Shown here: positions 24,636 to 32,327 of the stretch, one piece after another
Layout of the letters: each line of letters opens with the position of its first letter
Numbering within the stretch: position 1 is the stretch's first letter
NCBI GenBank assembly: GCA_038202885.1
Contig: JBBREP010000024.1
Span: 1 to 38,764, forward strand
Direction: 5' to 3'
Source: JBBREP01 sp038202885
GTDB taxonomy: Bacteria; Actinomycetota; Acidimicrobiia; IMCC26256; PALSA-610
Length of the DNA stretch: 38,764 nucleotides
The notes under the pieces: generated by a model
Database searches by the model: none
What the model saw: the letters and a program-made list of their open reading frames with translations, nothing else
What the model was told of the DNA's origin: nothing
Translations under genes and position numbers: made by a program

Positions 24636-25436
24636 TCATCGCTGGCAGCGCGCACACCATGTGGTGGTACGCCCGTCGAACGCGACCTTGCGCAGGATCG
24701 CGCCACAACGCTCGCACGGAATGCCTGCTCGTCCGTAGCAGTGCAAGCTGTGCTGGTTCTCGCCGTAGCCGCCATCGAGCGTGCGGTAGTCGCGCAGCGT
24801 CGTACCTCGGCGTTCGACGGCGGCGTCGAGCACGTCGCGGATGGCCGCGTGCAGCCTCGTGGCTTTCGGCAGCGTGATCGTGTGCGCCATGGGGCGGACG
24901 CGGGCGAGCCAGAGTGCTTCGTCGGCGTAGATGTTGCCCACGCCTGCCACGGGTCGTTGCGAGAGCAGTTGCGTCTTGATGGCGCGGCGCGAGGCGTTGA
25001 GCGCGGCGTGGAACGGGCGGGGCTGGAAGTCGTCGCTGAATGGTTCTGGTCCGAGCGCGTGCAGCGTGGGGAGGCTGTGGTGATCGCCGCGTGGCACGCA
25101 CGCGACCCGGCCGAAGCGGCGAACGTCGGAGAGTTCGAGCACTGTGCCGTCGTCGAGCTGCCACCAGGCGCGCAGGTACGGGTCGTCCGCCGAGCGCGTG
25201 TCGACGATGCGCACCACGCCGGTCATGCCGAGGTGGATCACGAGTTCGCGGTCGTCGTCGAGGGCCAACATCAGGTACTTGCCGCGCCGCCCGACGTCTT
25301 CGATGGTGGCGCTGATCGCGTCGGTCGCGGCATCGAACTTCGTCGACGCAAACGCGCCCGCGTCGATGATGCGACGGCCCCGCACCCGCGGTTCGAGCGC
25401 CCGACGGATCGTCTCCACCTCCGGCAGCTCAGGCAC
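24636..25436 (-). CDS. mutM: Formamidopyrimidine-DNA glycosylase (Fpg/MutM family)
   Basis: This 266-residue base-excision repair enzyme removes oxidised purines such as 8-oxoguanine and cuts the abasic site. It starts with the MPELPEVET signature (Pro2 nucleophile and Glu3 exposed after Met removal; start codon GTG). It has GRRGKYLML with the conserved Lys, the helix-two-turn-helix PVAGVGNIYADEAL, and a C-terminal zinc finger CYGRAGIPCERCG with WCARCQR supplying the last cysteines. All key residues are present. It could be the MutM or an Fpg/Nei2-type paralogue; the ELPEVET start and intact finger favour MutM. It is followed on the minus strand by nothing until the convergent YqgE gene. Confidence 0.93.
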   Translation of the reverse strand: MPELPEVETIRRALEPRVRGRRIIDAGAFASTKFDAATDAISATIEDVGRRGKYLMLALDDDRELVIHLGMTGVVRIVDTRSADDPYLRAWWQLDDGTVLELSDVRRFGRVACVPRGDHHSLPTLHALGPEPFSDDFQPRPFHAALNASRRAIKTQLLSQRPVAGVGNIYADEALWLARVRPMAHTITLPKATRLHAAIRDVLDAAVERRGTTLRDYRTLDGGYGENQHSLHCYGRAGIPCERCGAILRKVAFDGRTTTWCARCQR

Positions 25437-25477
25437 CCGCCGTGTCTACCCCACCGTTTGCCGCGCTACCGGTCGTA

Positions 25478-25497
25478 TGTGCCGCTAGCGCGGCACA
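25478..25497 (-). terminator. Hairpin downstream of crotonase gene
   Basis: TGTGCCGC (25478-25485) and its exact complement GCGGCACA (25490-25497) flank a TAGC loop. On the minus strand it begins 8 bases after the stop of the crotonase and 41 bases before the fpg start. No T-tract follows. It probably separates the two genes. Confidence 0.5.
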
Positions 25498-25505
25498 CGG
25501 TCGGG

Positions 25506-26240
25506 TTACTGGCTGTCGGTGCTTGCGACGTAGCGCCGCAGGGTTTCGCCGAAGCGGACGGCCTCGGTCCACCCCATCTCCTGGCCGCGATACGCCATCT
25601 CTTTGACGGCGCGCACCGCGAGGGGCGCGCCCGCGCACAATCGGTCGGCGAGTTCTCGTGCGGCCGTGAGCAGGTCGGCGCGGGGCACCACGCGCGATGC
25701 CAGGCCGATCTCGACGGCACGCTGGGCATCGATGCGTTCGCCGGTCAGCAGGAGTTCGAGGGCGTGCTGGAAGTTGGGGATCTTGCGGGGCAGACGGATC
25801 GCGCCGACGATCGTGGGCGCGCCCAGCAAGACCTCGGGCATGCCGAACTCGGCGTCGTCGGCTGCGATCACGAAGTCGCACGCGGCGACGGCCGTGAGCC
25901 CATATCCCAGGCAGTACCCACCGACCGCGGCGATCGTGGGCTTCCACACTTCGAGCCCCGACTCGAAGCTGTTGACCGTCGGCATCTCGAAGAAGCTGCC
26001 CGGGAACTCGCCGATGCTGCCGCCGTCGCGCGTGTCGGCGCCCGAACAGAATGCCCGCCCCGCGCCGGTGACGATCGCGACCCAGGCTTCGTCGTCGGCG
26101 AGGAAGCGATGCCAGGCCTCGTTCAGTGCCTCGCGCATCGGCCCGTTGATGGCGTTGAGTCGCTCGGGACGGTTGTACGTGATCGTCGCGACGTGACCGT
26201 CGCGTTCGTACAGCGCCGGGTCGGCCTTGGCGCCGGTCAC
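25506..26240 (-). CDS. Enoyl-CoA hydratase/isomerase (crotonase family)
   Basis: This 244-residue crotonase starts at GTG 26240. The oxyanion-hole segments are FCSGADTRD and VGGYCLGYGLTAVAACDFV. The second catalytic glutamate is present in GMPEVLLGAPTIVGA, while the first position is Thr, so the hydratase pair is incomplete. Such single-Glu forms act as isomerases, hydrolases or hydratases of special substrates. It follows the haloalkane dehalogenase by 13 bases on the same strand and is presumably cotranscribed with it. Unlike the tandem pair at 10999-12581 it has no His substitutions. Confidence 0.9.
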   Translation of the reverse strand: MTGAKADPALYERDGHVATITYNRPERLNAINGPMREALNEAWHRFLADDEAWVAIVTGAGRAFCSGADTRDGGSIGEFPGSFFEMPTVNSFESGLEVWKPTIAAVGGYCLGYGLTAVAACDFVIAADDAEFGMPEVLLGAPTIVGAIRLPRKIPNFQHALELLLTGERIDAQRAVEIGLASRVVPRADLLTAARELADRLCAGAPLAVRAVKEMAYRGQEMGWTEAVRFGETLRRYVASTDSQ

Positions 26241-26253
26241 GTGCGTGCCGTCG

Positions 26254-27168
26254 TCAGAGCGCCGTAGCGAGCCATGCGACGATCACGTTCGCGAGTTCGA
26301 CGCCGCGGTCTTCCTGGATGAAATGGCCGCCGCCGACGATCGTGGTGTGCGGTTGGCCGGCGGCTCCGGGAATCTGCGCGATGAGGTGACGGTCGGAGCC
26401 GCCGGTGATGGGGTCGGAGTCGCCGAAGGCGCACAGGAACGGCTTGGCGAACACGTTGAGCCGCTCCCACGCAGCCCGGTTCGCGGCCGACGCCGGATCG
26501 TCGGGACGCGCGGGGACGAGCGTGGGGAACTGCCGGGCGCCTTCTTTGTACGTCTCGTCGGGGTACGGCGCGTCGTAGGCGGCGATGACGTCGGCCGAGA
26601 GGTCGGTCGTGCATCCCGAATTGATGACGAACCCGGTGGGAAACGTCTCGACGTTCTGCGAGAAGTCGCGCCAGCGCAAGAACGCCTCGCCGGGCTCTCG
26701 ATCGCCCGTTGGCAGGAACGTATTGGCGGCGACGGCGGCGTCGAAGCGTTCGGGATGTTCGGCGAGCAAACGCAAGCCGATGAGGCCGCCCCAGTCCTGG
26801 CACACGAGCACAAGGTGCGACAGGTCGAGCGTGTCGAACAGCGCGCCGCGCACCCAGTCGACGTGGCGTTGGTAGGTGTAGTCGGTGCGGACCGCGGGTT
26901 TGTCGGAGCGACCGAAGCCGACGAGGTCGGGTGCGATGCAGCGGTATCCCGCGGCGCTCAGCACCGGGATCATGTGGCGGTAGAGGTAGCACCACGACGG
27001 TTCGCCGTGCATGAGCAGCATCGTGTGCGCGGCGTCAGCCGGACCCTCATCGAGGTAGTGGACCCGCAGCGATCCGCCGTCGCCGTCGGGGATCTCGACG
27101 TAGTGCGGCGCGAAAACGAAGCCGCTGAGATTGTCGAAGCATTCGTCGGGAGTGCGCAAGACCTGCAT
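26254..27168 (-). CDS. Haloalkane dehalogenase (HLD-I type alpha/beta hydrolase)
   Basis: This 304-residue alpha/beta hydrolase has the dehalogenase set of residues: oxyanion-loop HGEPSWCYLYR (54-64), nucleophile Asp125 followed by halide-binding Trp126 in VCQDWGGL, a cap-domain Trp166 in AFLRWRDFS that fits the second halide-stabilising Trp, acid Asp252 in GDSDPITGG and His282 in GGGHFIQED. The acid placed after strand 7 is typical of subfamily HLD-I (DhlA, DhmA). It should cleave carbon-halogen bonds hydrolytically to give an alcohol and halide. An epoxide hydrolase is less likely, since those have no Trp after the nucleophile in this pattern. It leads a two-gene unit with a crotonase. Confidence 0.88.
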   Translation of the reverse strand: MQVLRTPDECFDNLSGFVFAPHYVEIPDGDGGSLRVHYLDEGPADAAHTMLLMHGEPSWCYLYRHMIPVLSAAGYRCIAPDLVGFGRSDKPAVRTDYTYQRHVDWVRGALFDTLDLSHLVLVCQDWGGLIGLRLLAEHPERFDAAVAANTFLPTGDREPGEAFLRWRDFSQNVETFPTGFVINSGCTTDLSADVIAAYDAPYPDETYKEGARQFPTLVPARPDDPASAANRAAWERLNVFAKPFLCAFGDSDPITGGSDRHLIAQIPGAAGQPHTTIVGGGHFIQEDRGVELANVIVAWLATAL

Positions 27169-27181
27169 GTACGGGAGGTTA
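27169..27181 (-). promoter_or_regulatory. Candidate leaderless promoter -10 box
   Basis: On the minus strand TAACCT (27181-27176) lies 7 bases before the dehalogenase ATG at 27168. Confidence 0.45.
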
Positions 27182-27213
27182 TCGAGTGCGCCGTTCAGGC
27201 ATGCGTGGCGCCG

Positions 27214-28188
27214 TCAACCCACGTAGTTGGCGATGCCCTGCACGATGGCAGTGGCGAGTTGGTCGCGGTAGGCCGCACTCCCAAGCAACGCGGCATCGGT
27301 GGCGTTGCGCATGTTGCCGCACTCGATGAACATCGCAGGCACGTCGGCGAGGTTGAGTCCGCCGTAAATGCCGCTCGTGAGGTAGCCGCCGCTGCCCGAG
27401 TAGTTCGACGTCGGCATCGCGGTGCCGCGCTGCACCGCGTCGCGCACGGCGCCCGCGAGGCGACCAGACGCCGAGTAGATGTCGTCGGTGAGACCGGCGA
27501 TGAGGGCGGGCGCGATCACGAAGAAGCCGCGGCCGGTGGCTGGCCCGCCGTCGGCGTGGATCGACACGACTGCCGCGCTGTGCGCCTGATTGCCGATGCG
27601 TGCACGCGCATCGATGCACGGCCCCCACCCAGTGTCGTTCTGGCGCGTCATCACGACCGTGGCTCCGAGGGCACGCAACTTCGCGGCGACGCGCAACGAC
27701 GTGTCCCATGTGAAGGCGTGCTCGGGATATCCGGCGTTCGTCTGGGTGCCCGCCGTATCGCACGCCTTCCAGCCGCTGCCGATCCACACCTGACGGTTGA
27801 TCTCGCTCGGATGGCTGCCGTTGCCGCCGGCGTGGCCCGGGTTGATCGTGATCACCTTTCCCGCGAGACCGTGGCCCGACACAGGCGGCGGTGAGGTCGA
27901 TGCGGGTGGCGTCGGGCCGCCGGTGGTGGCAGGCGTGCCCGCGCGCGTCGTCGCTGTGCTCGACGGTGCGGTGTCGACCGGGGTTGTGTCGACGGTCGGC
28001 AGCGTGGTGCTCGTCGTTGCCGACACCGTTGTCGTGGCGTTCGCCGTCGTGGCGTTCGCCGTCGTGGTGGAGTGCCGCGCTCCGTTCGGCGCGACGCCCT
28101 GGCGCGCACTCGATCCGCACGAGGCGAACGCGACGACGGCGGCGCTCAGCACGAGCCCAGCGGTGGTCGTGGTGACGCGCCGGCTCAC
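27214..28188 (-). CDS. Lipoprotein N-acetylmuramoyl-L-alanine amidase (Amidase_3)
   Basis: This 324-residue predicted lipoprotein starts at GTG 28188 and has a lipobox AFAS before Cys24. A Thr/Ser/Pro-rich linker of about 70 residues (to ~100) would reach through the wall. The catalytic domain follows: ITINPGHAGGN (zinc His), IHADGG (zinc His) and FIECGNMRN (catalytic Glu near the C-terminus), the usual Amidase_3 set, with a probable Glu ligand in SEINRQ. It cleaves the bond between MurNAc and the peptide stem in peptidoglycan, acting outside the membrane. No SPOR or LysM domain is seen. It lies downstream of an SDR with a 24-base gap formed by tandem repeats. Confidence 0.9.
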   Translation of the reverse strand: MSRRVTTTTAGLVLSAAVVAFASCGSSARQGVAPNGARHSTTTANATTANATTTVSATTSTTLPTVDTTPVDTAPSSTATTRAGTPATTGGPTPPASTSPPPVSGHGLAGKVITINPGHAGGNGSHPSEINRQVWIGSGWKACDTAGTQTNAGYPEHAFTWDTSLRVAAKLRALGATVVMTRQNDTGWGPCIDARARIGNQAHSAAVVSIHADGGPATGRGFFVIAPALIAGLTDDIYSASGRLAGAVRDAVQRGTAMPTSNYSGSGGYLTSGIYGGLNLADVPAMFIECGNMRNATDAALLGSAAYRDQLATAIVQGIANYVG

Positions 28189-28225
28189 AAGTCGGGGCTC
28201 ACAAGTCGGGGCTCACAGGTCGGGG
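28184..28225 (-). repeat. Three tandem 14-bp repeats on a stop/start junction
   Basis: CTCACAAGTCGGGG occurs at 28184-28197 and 28198-28211, then with one change (A to G) at 28212-28225. On the minus strand the first-read unit holds the SDR stop TGA and the last holds the amidase start GTG; each unit contains GTGAG. Removing two units would leave a 4-base GTGA overlap between the genes. Confidence 0.8.
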
Positions 28226-28998
28226 AGGTTCAGCGCGAGGTTCGGTTCTTCGAGCCCGCCGTCGATCTCGAACAGCTTGCCGGTCACGAAACTCGATGCC
28301 GGCGACGCGAGATACAAGACGCCCAACGCGATGTCGTCGGGCTCGCCGAGACGCTTGAGCGGAGTCTTGGTCACCATCTCGTTGCGGATCGCGTCGTCGG
28401 TGAGCACCGTTTCGAGCGCGCTGGTCGCGACCGAACCGACGGCGATGCCGTTCACACGCACCTTCGGCGCGAGGTCGGCGGCCATGAGGCGCGTCATGTG
28501 CGTGAGCGCGGCCTTGGCCGTGCCATACGCGACGAAGCCGCGGTCGCGCAGACGCCCGATCGCGGAGGAGATATTGACGATGCTGCCGCCGCGTTCGAGC
28601 ATGTGCGGCACCGCGGCCTTGCTGAGCACGAACGCCGTGGTGACGTTGAAGTGAATCGATCGTTCGAGGTATCCCGCGCTCGTGGCGAGGAAGGGGCGCG
28701 GCGCCGTGCCGCCGGCGTTGTTGACGACGATGTCGATGCCGCCGAGTTCGTCGATGGCCGTGGTGACGAGCGCCTCGATGTTGGCGTTCTCGTTCACGTC
28801 GGTGGGCACGACGACGGCGCGCCGGCCGTGTGCACGCACCTGTTCGGCGACGGCATCGAGTTGTTCCTTCGTGCGGGCGGCCAGCACGATGTCAGCGCCG
28901 GCTTCGGCGAGCGCGAGCGCGCTCGCAGCGCCGATACCGCGCCCCGCTCCGGTGACGATCGCGACCTTGCCATCGACCCGGAACCGTTCGAGCACCAT
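28213..28998 (-). CDS. Short-chain dehydrogenase/reductase (SDR)
   Basis: This is a 261-residue classical SDR from ATG 28998, which has AGGGA 5 bases upstream; ATG 29010 would add four residues. Motifs are TGAGRGIG, NNAGG, Ser in VNISSAIG, YGTAK and the C-terminal KLFEIDGG. The NADP/NAD choice is unclear, although Arg after the second strand (LAARTKEQ) hints at NADP. The closest relatives by eye are 3-oxoacyl-ACP-reductase-like and steroid-dehydrogenase-like SDRs with SDR-type degradative roles in actinobacteria. It precedes the amidase on the same strand, a functionally unlikely partner. Confidence 0.9.
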   Translation of the reverse strand: MVLERFRVDGKVAIVTGAGRGIGAASALALAEAGADIVLAARTKEQLDAVAEQVRAHGRRAVVVPTDVNENANIEALVTTAIDELGGIDIVVNNAGGTAPRPFLATSAGYLERSIHFNVTTAFVLSKAAVPHMLERGGSIVNISSAIGRLRDRGFVAYGTAKAALTHMTRLMAADLAPKVRVNGIAVGSVATSALETVLTDDAIRNEMVTKTPLKRLGEPDDIALGVLYLASPASSFVTGKLFEIDGGLEEPNLALNLPDL

Positions 28999-29133
28999 GG
29001 AATCCCTCATCGTCGTCGTATTGCGGTGGCGTCTGCCGTCGGGTCGAAAACTACAGGGTGGTGGCGCCGTCGGTTTGCGTGCGGCGGCGAAGCCAGCCCG
29101 AGAGCGACGAAGGAGCGACGCGGGTGGCGGGAC

Positions 29134-29161
29134 GCTCGCCTGCGCCGGACGGAGTAGGCGC
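29134..29161. repeat. Intergenic repeat, family C copy 1
   Basis: GCTCGCC followed by GCGCCGGACGGAGTAGGCGC, with GGCGC/GCGCC-type arms that can fold. Similarity to the copy at 32295 extends about 35 bases upstream as GAGCGA-containing sequence. It lies between divergent genes, 25 bases before the amidohydrolase start. Confidence 0.65.
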
Positions 29162-29173
29162 CAGAGCTACGCC

Positions 29174-29186
29174 TATTCTCCGGGCC
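29174..29186 (+). promoter_or_regulatory. Candidate leaderless promoter -10 box
   Basis: TATTCT (29174-29179) lies 7 bases before the ATG at 29187, immediately downstream of repeat family C copy 1. Confidence 0.5.
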
Positions 29187-30377
29187 ATGGCAGACCAGCA
29201 CTACACCGACCTCGGCTTCAAGGCGTTCGACGCCGATCACCACTACTACGAGGCGCCCGACGCTTTCACGCGCCACATTCCCAAAGGCTGGGAACGGCGG
29301 ACCATGCAGTGGGCCGACATCAACGGCAAGCAGCGGCTGCTCGTTGGCGGCCGCGTCAATCGGTTCATCCCGAACCCGCTGTTCGATCCCGTCGCTCGTC
29401 CGGGTGCGCTCGACGAGTATTTCCGCGGCAAGAGTCCCGGCGACGACATCCGTGCGGCGTTCGGCGAGCTCGAGCCGATCAATCCGGCCTACCGCAACCC
29501 CGTGGCGCGCCTGCCGCAGCTCGACGCGCAGCACATCGAAGCCGCGTTCTTGTTCCCGACGCTGGGCGTCGGGATGGAGGAGGCGCTCATCGACGACCCT
29601 GACGCCGCGCACGTGGCGTTCCACTCGTTTAACGAGTGGATGCACGACGACTGGACCTTCGACTACAAGAGTCGGCTGTTCGCAGCGCCGTATCTCAACC
29701 TTGCCGACCCGGCGCAGGCCGAACGCGAAGTCGAGTGGGTGCTGGCGCATGGCGCCAAGGTGGTCGTGATGCGGCCGGGACCCGTGCGCGGTCCCGGGTT
29801 CTCGCGCTCACCTGCGGACCGCGTCTACGACGGTTTTTGGTCGCGTCTGGCCGAAGCCGGGATCACCGTCGCGTACCACTCCGGTGACGCGGGGTATAAC
29901 CGTTACGCCGCCGACTGGGGTGCGGGCGGCGAGATGGAAGCGTTTCGATACAACCCGCTGTCGGGTTTGCTCACCGGCCACCGTCCGATTCACGACACGA
30001 TCGGCGCGCTCGTGTGCGGCGGCGTGTTCACGCGTAACCCGCGCCTGCGTGTGGCGACGATCGAAGCGGGATCGTCGTGGGTCGCCGACCTCTACGCATA
30101 CTTCAAGAAGGCCTTTGCGCAACGCCCGGCCGCCTTCCCGGTTGATCCTGCTCAGCAATTGCGCGAGCACGTCTGGATCTCGCCGTACTACGAGGACGAT
30201 CTCCCGATGCTGCGCGAACAACACGGTGCTGACCGCATGCTTTTCGGTTCCGATTATCCGCACGCCGAGGGGCTCGCTGACCCGTGCTCGTTCGTCGAAG
30301 ACCTCCCGGGTTTCGATGACGCCGAGATCCGCACGATCATGCGCGACAACGGCTTGTCGCTCGTACAACCTGTGTAG
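29187..30377 (+). CDS. Amidohydrolase family 2 (metal-dependent hydrolase/decarboxylase)
   Basis: This 396-residue TIM-barrel amidohydrolase starts at ATG 29187. The N-terminal metal motif is FDADHHYYEAPDAF (~14-27), the central metal/base region reads VAYHSGDAGYN, and the C-terminal catalytic Asp near 356 lies in MLFGSDYPHAEG. These fit the ACMSD-related group, whose members decarboxylate or hydrolyse ring and dicarboxylic compounds. It resembles the amidohydrolase at the left edge in architecture (FNEWMHDDW against YNDWHIDEW) but is not a close copy. It ends 5 bases before the convergent beta-propeller gene. The substrate is not evident. Confidence 0.9.
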   Translation: MADQHYTDLGFKAFDADHHYYEAPDAFTRHIPKGWERRTMQWADINGKQRLLVGGRVNRFIPNPLFDPVARPGALDEYFRGKSPGDDIRAAFGELEPINPAYRNPVARLPQLDAQHIEAAFLFPTLGVGMEEALIDDPDAAHVAFHSFNEWMHDDWTFDYKSRLFAAPYLNLADPAQAEREVEWVLAHGAKVVVMRPGPVRGPGFSRSPADRVYDGFWSRLAEAGITVAYHSGDAGYNRYAADWGAGGEMEAFRYNPLSGLLTGHRPIHDTIGALVCGGVFTRNPRLRVATIEAGSSWVADLYAYFKKAFAQRPAAFPVDPAQQLREHVWISPYYEDDLPMLREQHGADRMLFGSDYPHAEGLADPCSFVEDLPGFDDAEIRTIMRDNGLSLVQPV

Positions 30378-30382
30378 TTCTT

Positions 30383-31654
30383 CTACTGATCATCGAAGAC
30401 GAGGATGGTGCCGACGTAGCAGGCCACCCATACGCGTGACGTGCTCGCGTCATAGGTGATGCCGATCGGGTGGTGGTTCGTCGCGATCGTCTGGAGCACG
30501 GCGAGGTCGCTCGCGCGCACCTTGCTCATCGAATCGGACTCGTAGTTCACGACGTACAGCGACAGACCGTCGGCGCTGATCGCCATGCTGCGCGGCGCCG
30601 ACCCGGTGTGCTTGGTTGCGACGACGCGACGCGTCGTCGTGTCGATCTTGGAGATGATCCCACTGCCGTTGAGCGTGGCGTAGAGCCAGCGCCCGTCCGG
30701 TGACAGCACCAGATGTCTCGGGCCCGACCCACCGGAGTAGATGGTGGTGACGATCGCGCGCGTCCGTAGGTCGACAATCGCGATCTGGGTGGTGCCCATG
30801 ATGGCCACGTATGCGGTCGTCGAATCCGGGGCGACCACGATCCCGCGCGGGTACGCGCCGAGGTGCAGGCGGGCGACCTCCTTCGCGGTATGGATGTCGA
30901 CGATCGACAGGGCGTAGGAGCACCAGTCGGTGACGAGCAGGGTGCGGCCGTTCGGCGTGACCGCCACGTACTTCGGTACCGCACCGACTTTGATGGCCTG
31001 ATCGATCTTCCATGTGCGCGTGTCGAGGCGATACACGTAGCTGTCGTCGTAGCTGTTGACCGGACCGCAACTGTCGCTACCTTCGGGTCCGAAGCCGGGG
31101 CCGTACATCGAGTAGTTCGAGACGTATTCGTAGCGGCCGTCGGGCGTGAACGCGGCTTCGACGGGTGCGCCGCGGAACGTGCCGGTGTGGGTGGGGTCGC
31201 CGAGCGCGGCGAGATCGACGGTGTCGGGGATTGTGGTGCGCAGCGTGCCGTCGGCGCCGTACACGCTGATCGTATGGGTGTACATCATGTTTTGCGCGGT
31301 GACCACGCCGCGACCCGACGCGACGACGGACTTCGGTGAGATGTGACCGCTGATCGTGTGCAGCAGGTGCAGCGTGCGCTGGTCGGAAGGTGGGCCAGGC
31401 ACGGTTGTGGCGGTCGTACTCGTGCTCACCGGCGCGACCGTGGTGGTCGCGAGGTGGGCGCGTGTGGTTGTGGCGTGACCTTCGAGTGTGCCGCCAGCGG
31501 GCGTGGTGCCTCGCGCTGCTGCAGTTGGCTCGTCGCGTTCGCCACCGTCGGCGATCGCGAACGCCGCTACGGCGACCGCGACCACGAGCACGGCGGTCGC
31601 GGCGACGACCGTGCGTCGAGCCCGTACGTTGTGACGCTGCGGCGCTTCGGACAC
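30383..31654 (-). CDS. Membrane-anchored YncE/YVTN-type beta-propeller protein
   Basis: This 423-residue protein starts at GTG 31654. One hydrophobic segment (about residues 15-35, VVAATAVLVVAVAVAAFAIA) serves as signal anchor, followed by a Thr/Ala-rich linker to about residue 90. The rest is a repeated-blade propeller of the YncE/lactonase type: PKYVAVTPNGRTLLVTDWCS, PRGIVVAPDSTTAYVAIMG, PRHLVLSPDGRWLYATLNG and PRSMAISADGLSLYVVNYE mark successive blades. It would face outside the cytoplasm. Such propellers bind proteins, DNA or small ligands; enzymatic activity is not implied. It overlaps no gene and is convergent with the amidohydrolase. Confidence 0.85.
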   Translation of the reverse strand: MSEAPQRHNVRARRTVVAATAVLVVAVAVAAFAIADGGERDEPTAAARGTTPAGGTLEGHATTTRAHLATTTVAPVSTSTTATTVPGPPSDQRTLHLLHTISGHISPKSVVASGRGVVTAQNMMYTHTISVYGADGTLRTTIPDTVDLAALGDPTHTGTFRGAPVEAAFTPDGRYEYVSNYSMYGPGFGPEGSDSCGPVNSYDDSYVYRLDTRTWKIDQAIKVGAVPKYVAVTPNGRTLLVTDWCSYALSIVDIHTAKEVARLHLGAYPRGIVVAPDSTTAYVAIMGTTQIAIVDLRTRAIVTTIYSGGSGPRHLVLSPDGRWLYATLNGSGIISKIDTTTRRVVATKHTGSAPRSMAISADGLSLYVVNYESDSMSKVRASDLAVLQTIATNHHPIGITYDASTSRVWVACYVGTILVFDDQ

Positions 31655-31749
31655 GTACCAGTGTGGCGCGCCGCGTCACCGAGTAGGTGCCGCCGCCTTC
31701 ACGGGCGGCGACCGCACCGCCTGCAACGGGAGCGGCGGTACCGGCGGTC

Positions 31750-31776
31750 GCTCGCCGCGCCGGACGAAGTAGGCGC
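31750..31776. repeat. Intergenic repeat, family C copy 2
   Basis: GCTCGCC followed directly by GCGCCGGACGAAGTAGGCGC. On the minus strand it lies 5 bases after the stop of the SnoaL-like gene and can form a GCGCC/GGCGC stem. A separate stem CGCCGCC/GGCGGCG lies at 31691-31710. Confidence 0.65.
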
Positions 31777-31781
31777 AGTAT

Positions 31782-32216
31782 TCAGGCGTAACCCTCCATG
31801 ATGTGCTCCATCCACCATTGCGGCGCCGCCCCGAGCAGCTTCTGGAGGTCGGGGTAGTCGTGCCAGCGCACGATCTTGCCCTCGTGGATTTCGTGCACGC
31901 TCACGAACTTGATGGTCACCTGTTCACCGCTGGGCCAGTGCCACTCTTCGGCGTGCTCGGTCATGACCAGGTCGCCCTCGGCGATCATGTGCTTCATGTG
32001 GTGATAGATGCCGGCGAGGGGCTCGAGTCCGAGCCGCAGACGGGCGGCCACCTGCGCGGGCCCGCGGGCCACATCGTCGTCGCCTCCGGGTGAGAACACA
32101 TCGGTGTATTCGCCCCCCGGCGTGAAGAAGGCTCCGACCCCATCAAAGTCGCGTGCGTACAGCGTCGCCCAGAATCGCTCGATGAGCTGCCGATTACGTG
32201 CCGGAAGATCGTTCAT
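31782..32216 (-). CDS. SnoaL/limonene-epoxide-hydrolase-like (NTF2-fold) protein
   Basis: This 144-residue single-domain protein has the NTF2-like cone fold pattern: a helical start (NRQLIERFWATLYARDFDGV), a beta-sheet with TEHAEEWHWPSGEQ, and the ending VHEIHEGKIVRWHDYPDLQKL. The last stretch resembles limonene-1,2-epoxide hydrolase, whose catalytic Arg and Asp residues lie in NERVD and WRDY. Here the first region reads TEHAEE and the second WHDY, so the Asp of the second is kept but the Arg/Asp pair of the first is changed to His/Glu-type residues. A hydrolase, isomerase or cyclase role is possible. A leaderless -10 (TAAGTT) precedes the ATG. Confidence 0.82.
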   Translation of the reverse strand: MNDLPARNRQLIERFWATLYARDFDGVGAFFTPGGEYTDVFSPGGDDDVARGPAQVAARLRLGLEPLAGIYHHMKHMIAEGDLVMTEHAEEWHWPSGEQVTIKFVSVHEIHEGKIVRWHDYPDLQKLLGAAPQWWMEHIMEGYA

Positions 32217-32228
32217 AGTGCGAACTTA
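32217..32228 (-). promoter_or_regulatory. Candidate leaderless promoter -10 box
   Basis: On the minus strand TAAGTT (32228-32223) lies 6 bases before the ATG at 32216. Confidence 0.45.
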
Positions 32229-32294
32229 TGCGGTTGAGACGCGGCGACCGGAGCAGCCCAGGAGCGAGGAACGAGCGATATGGGTGCGAAGGAA

Positions 32295-32322
32295 GCTCGC
32301 CCGCGCCGGACGAAGTAGGCGC
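32295..32322. repeat. Intergenic repeat, family C copy 3
   Basis: GCTCGCCC followed by GCGCCGGACGAAGTAGGCGC, identical in the last 20 bases to copy 2. It lies 5 bases after the stop of the HSD10-like SDR on the minus strand, the same placement as copy 2. Confidence 0.65.
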
Positions 32323-32327
32323 ACTAT

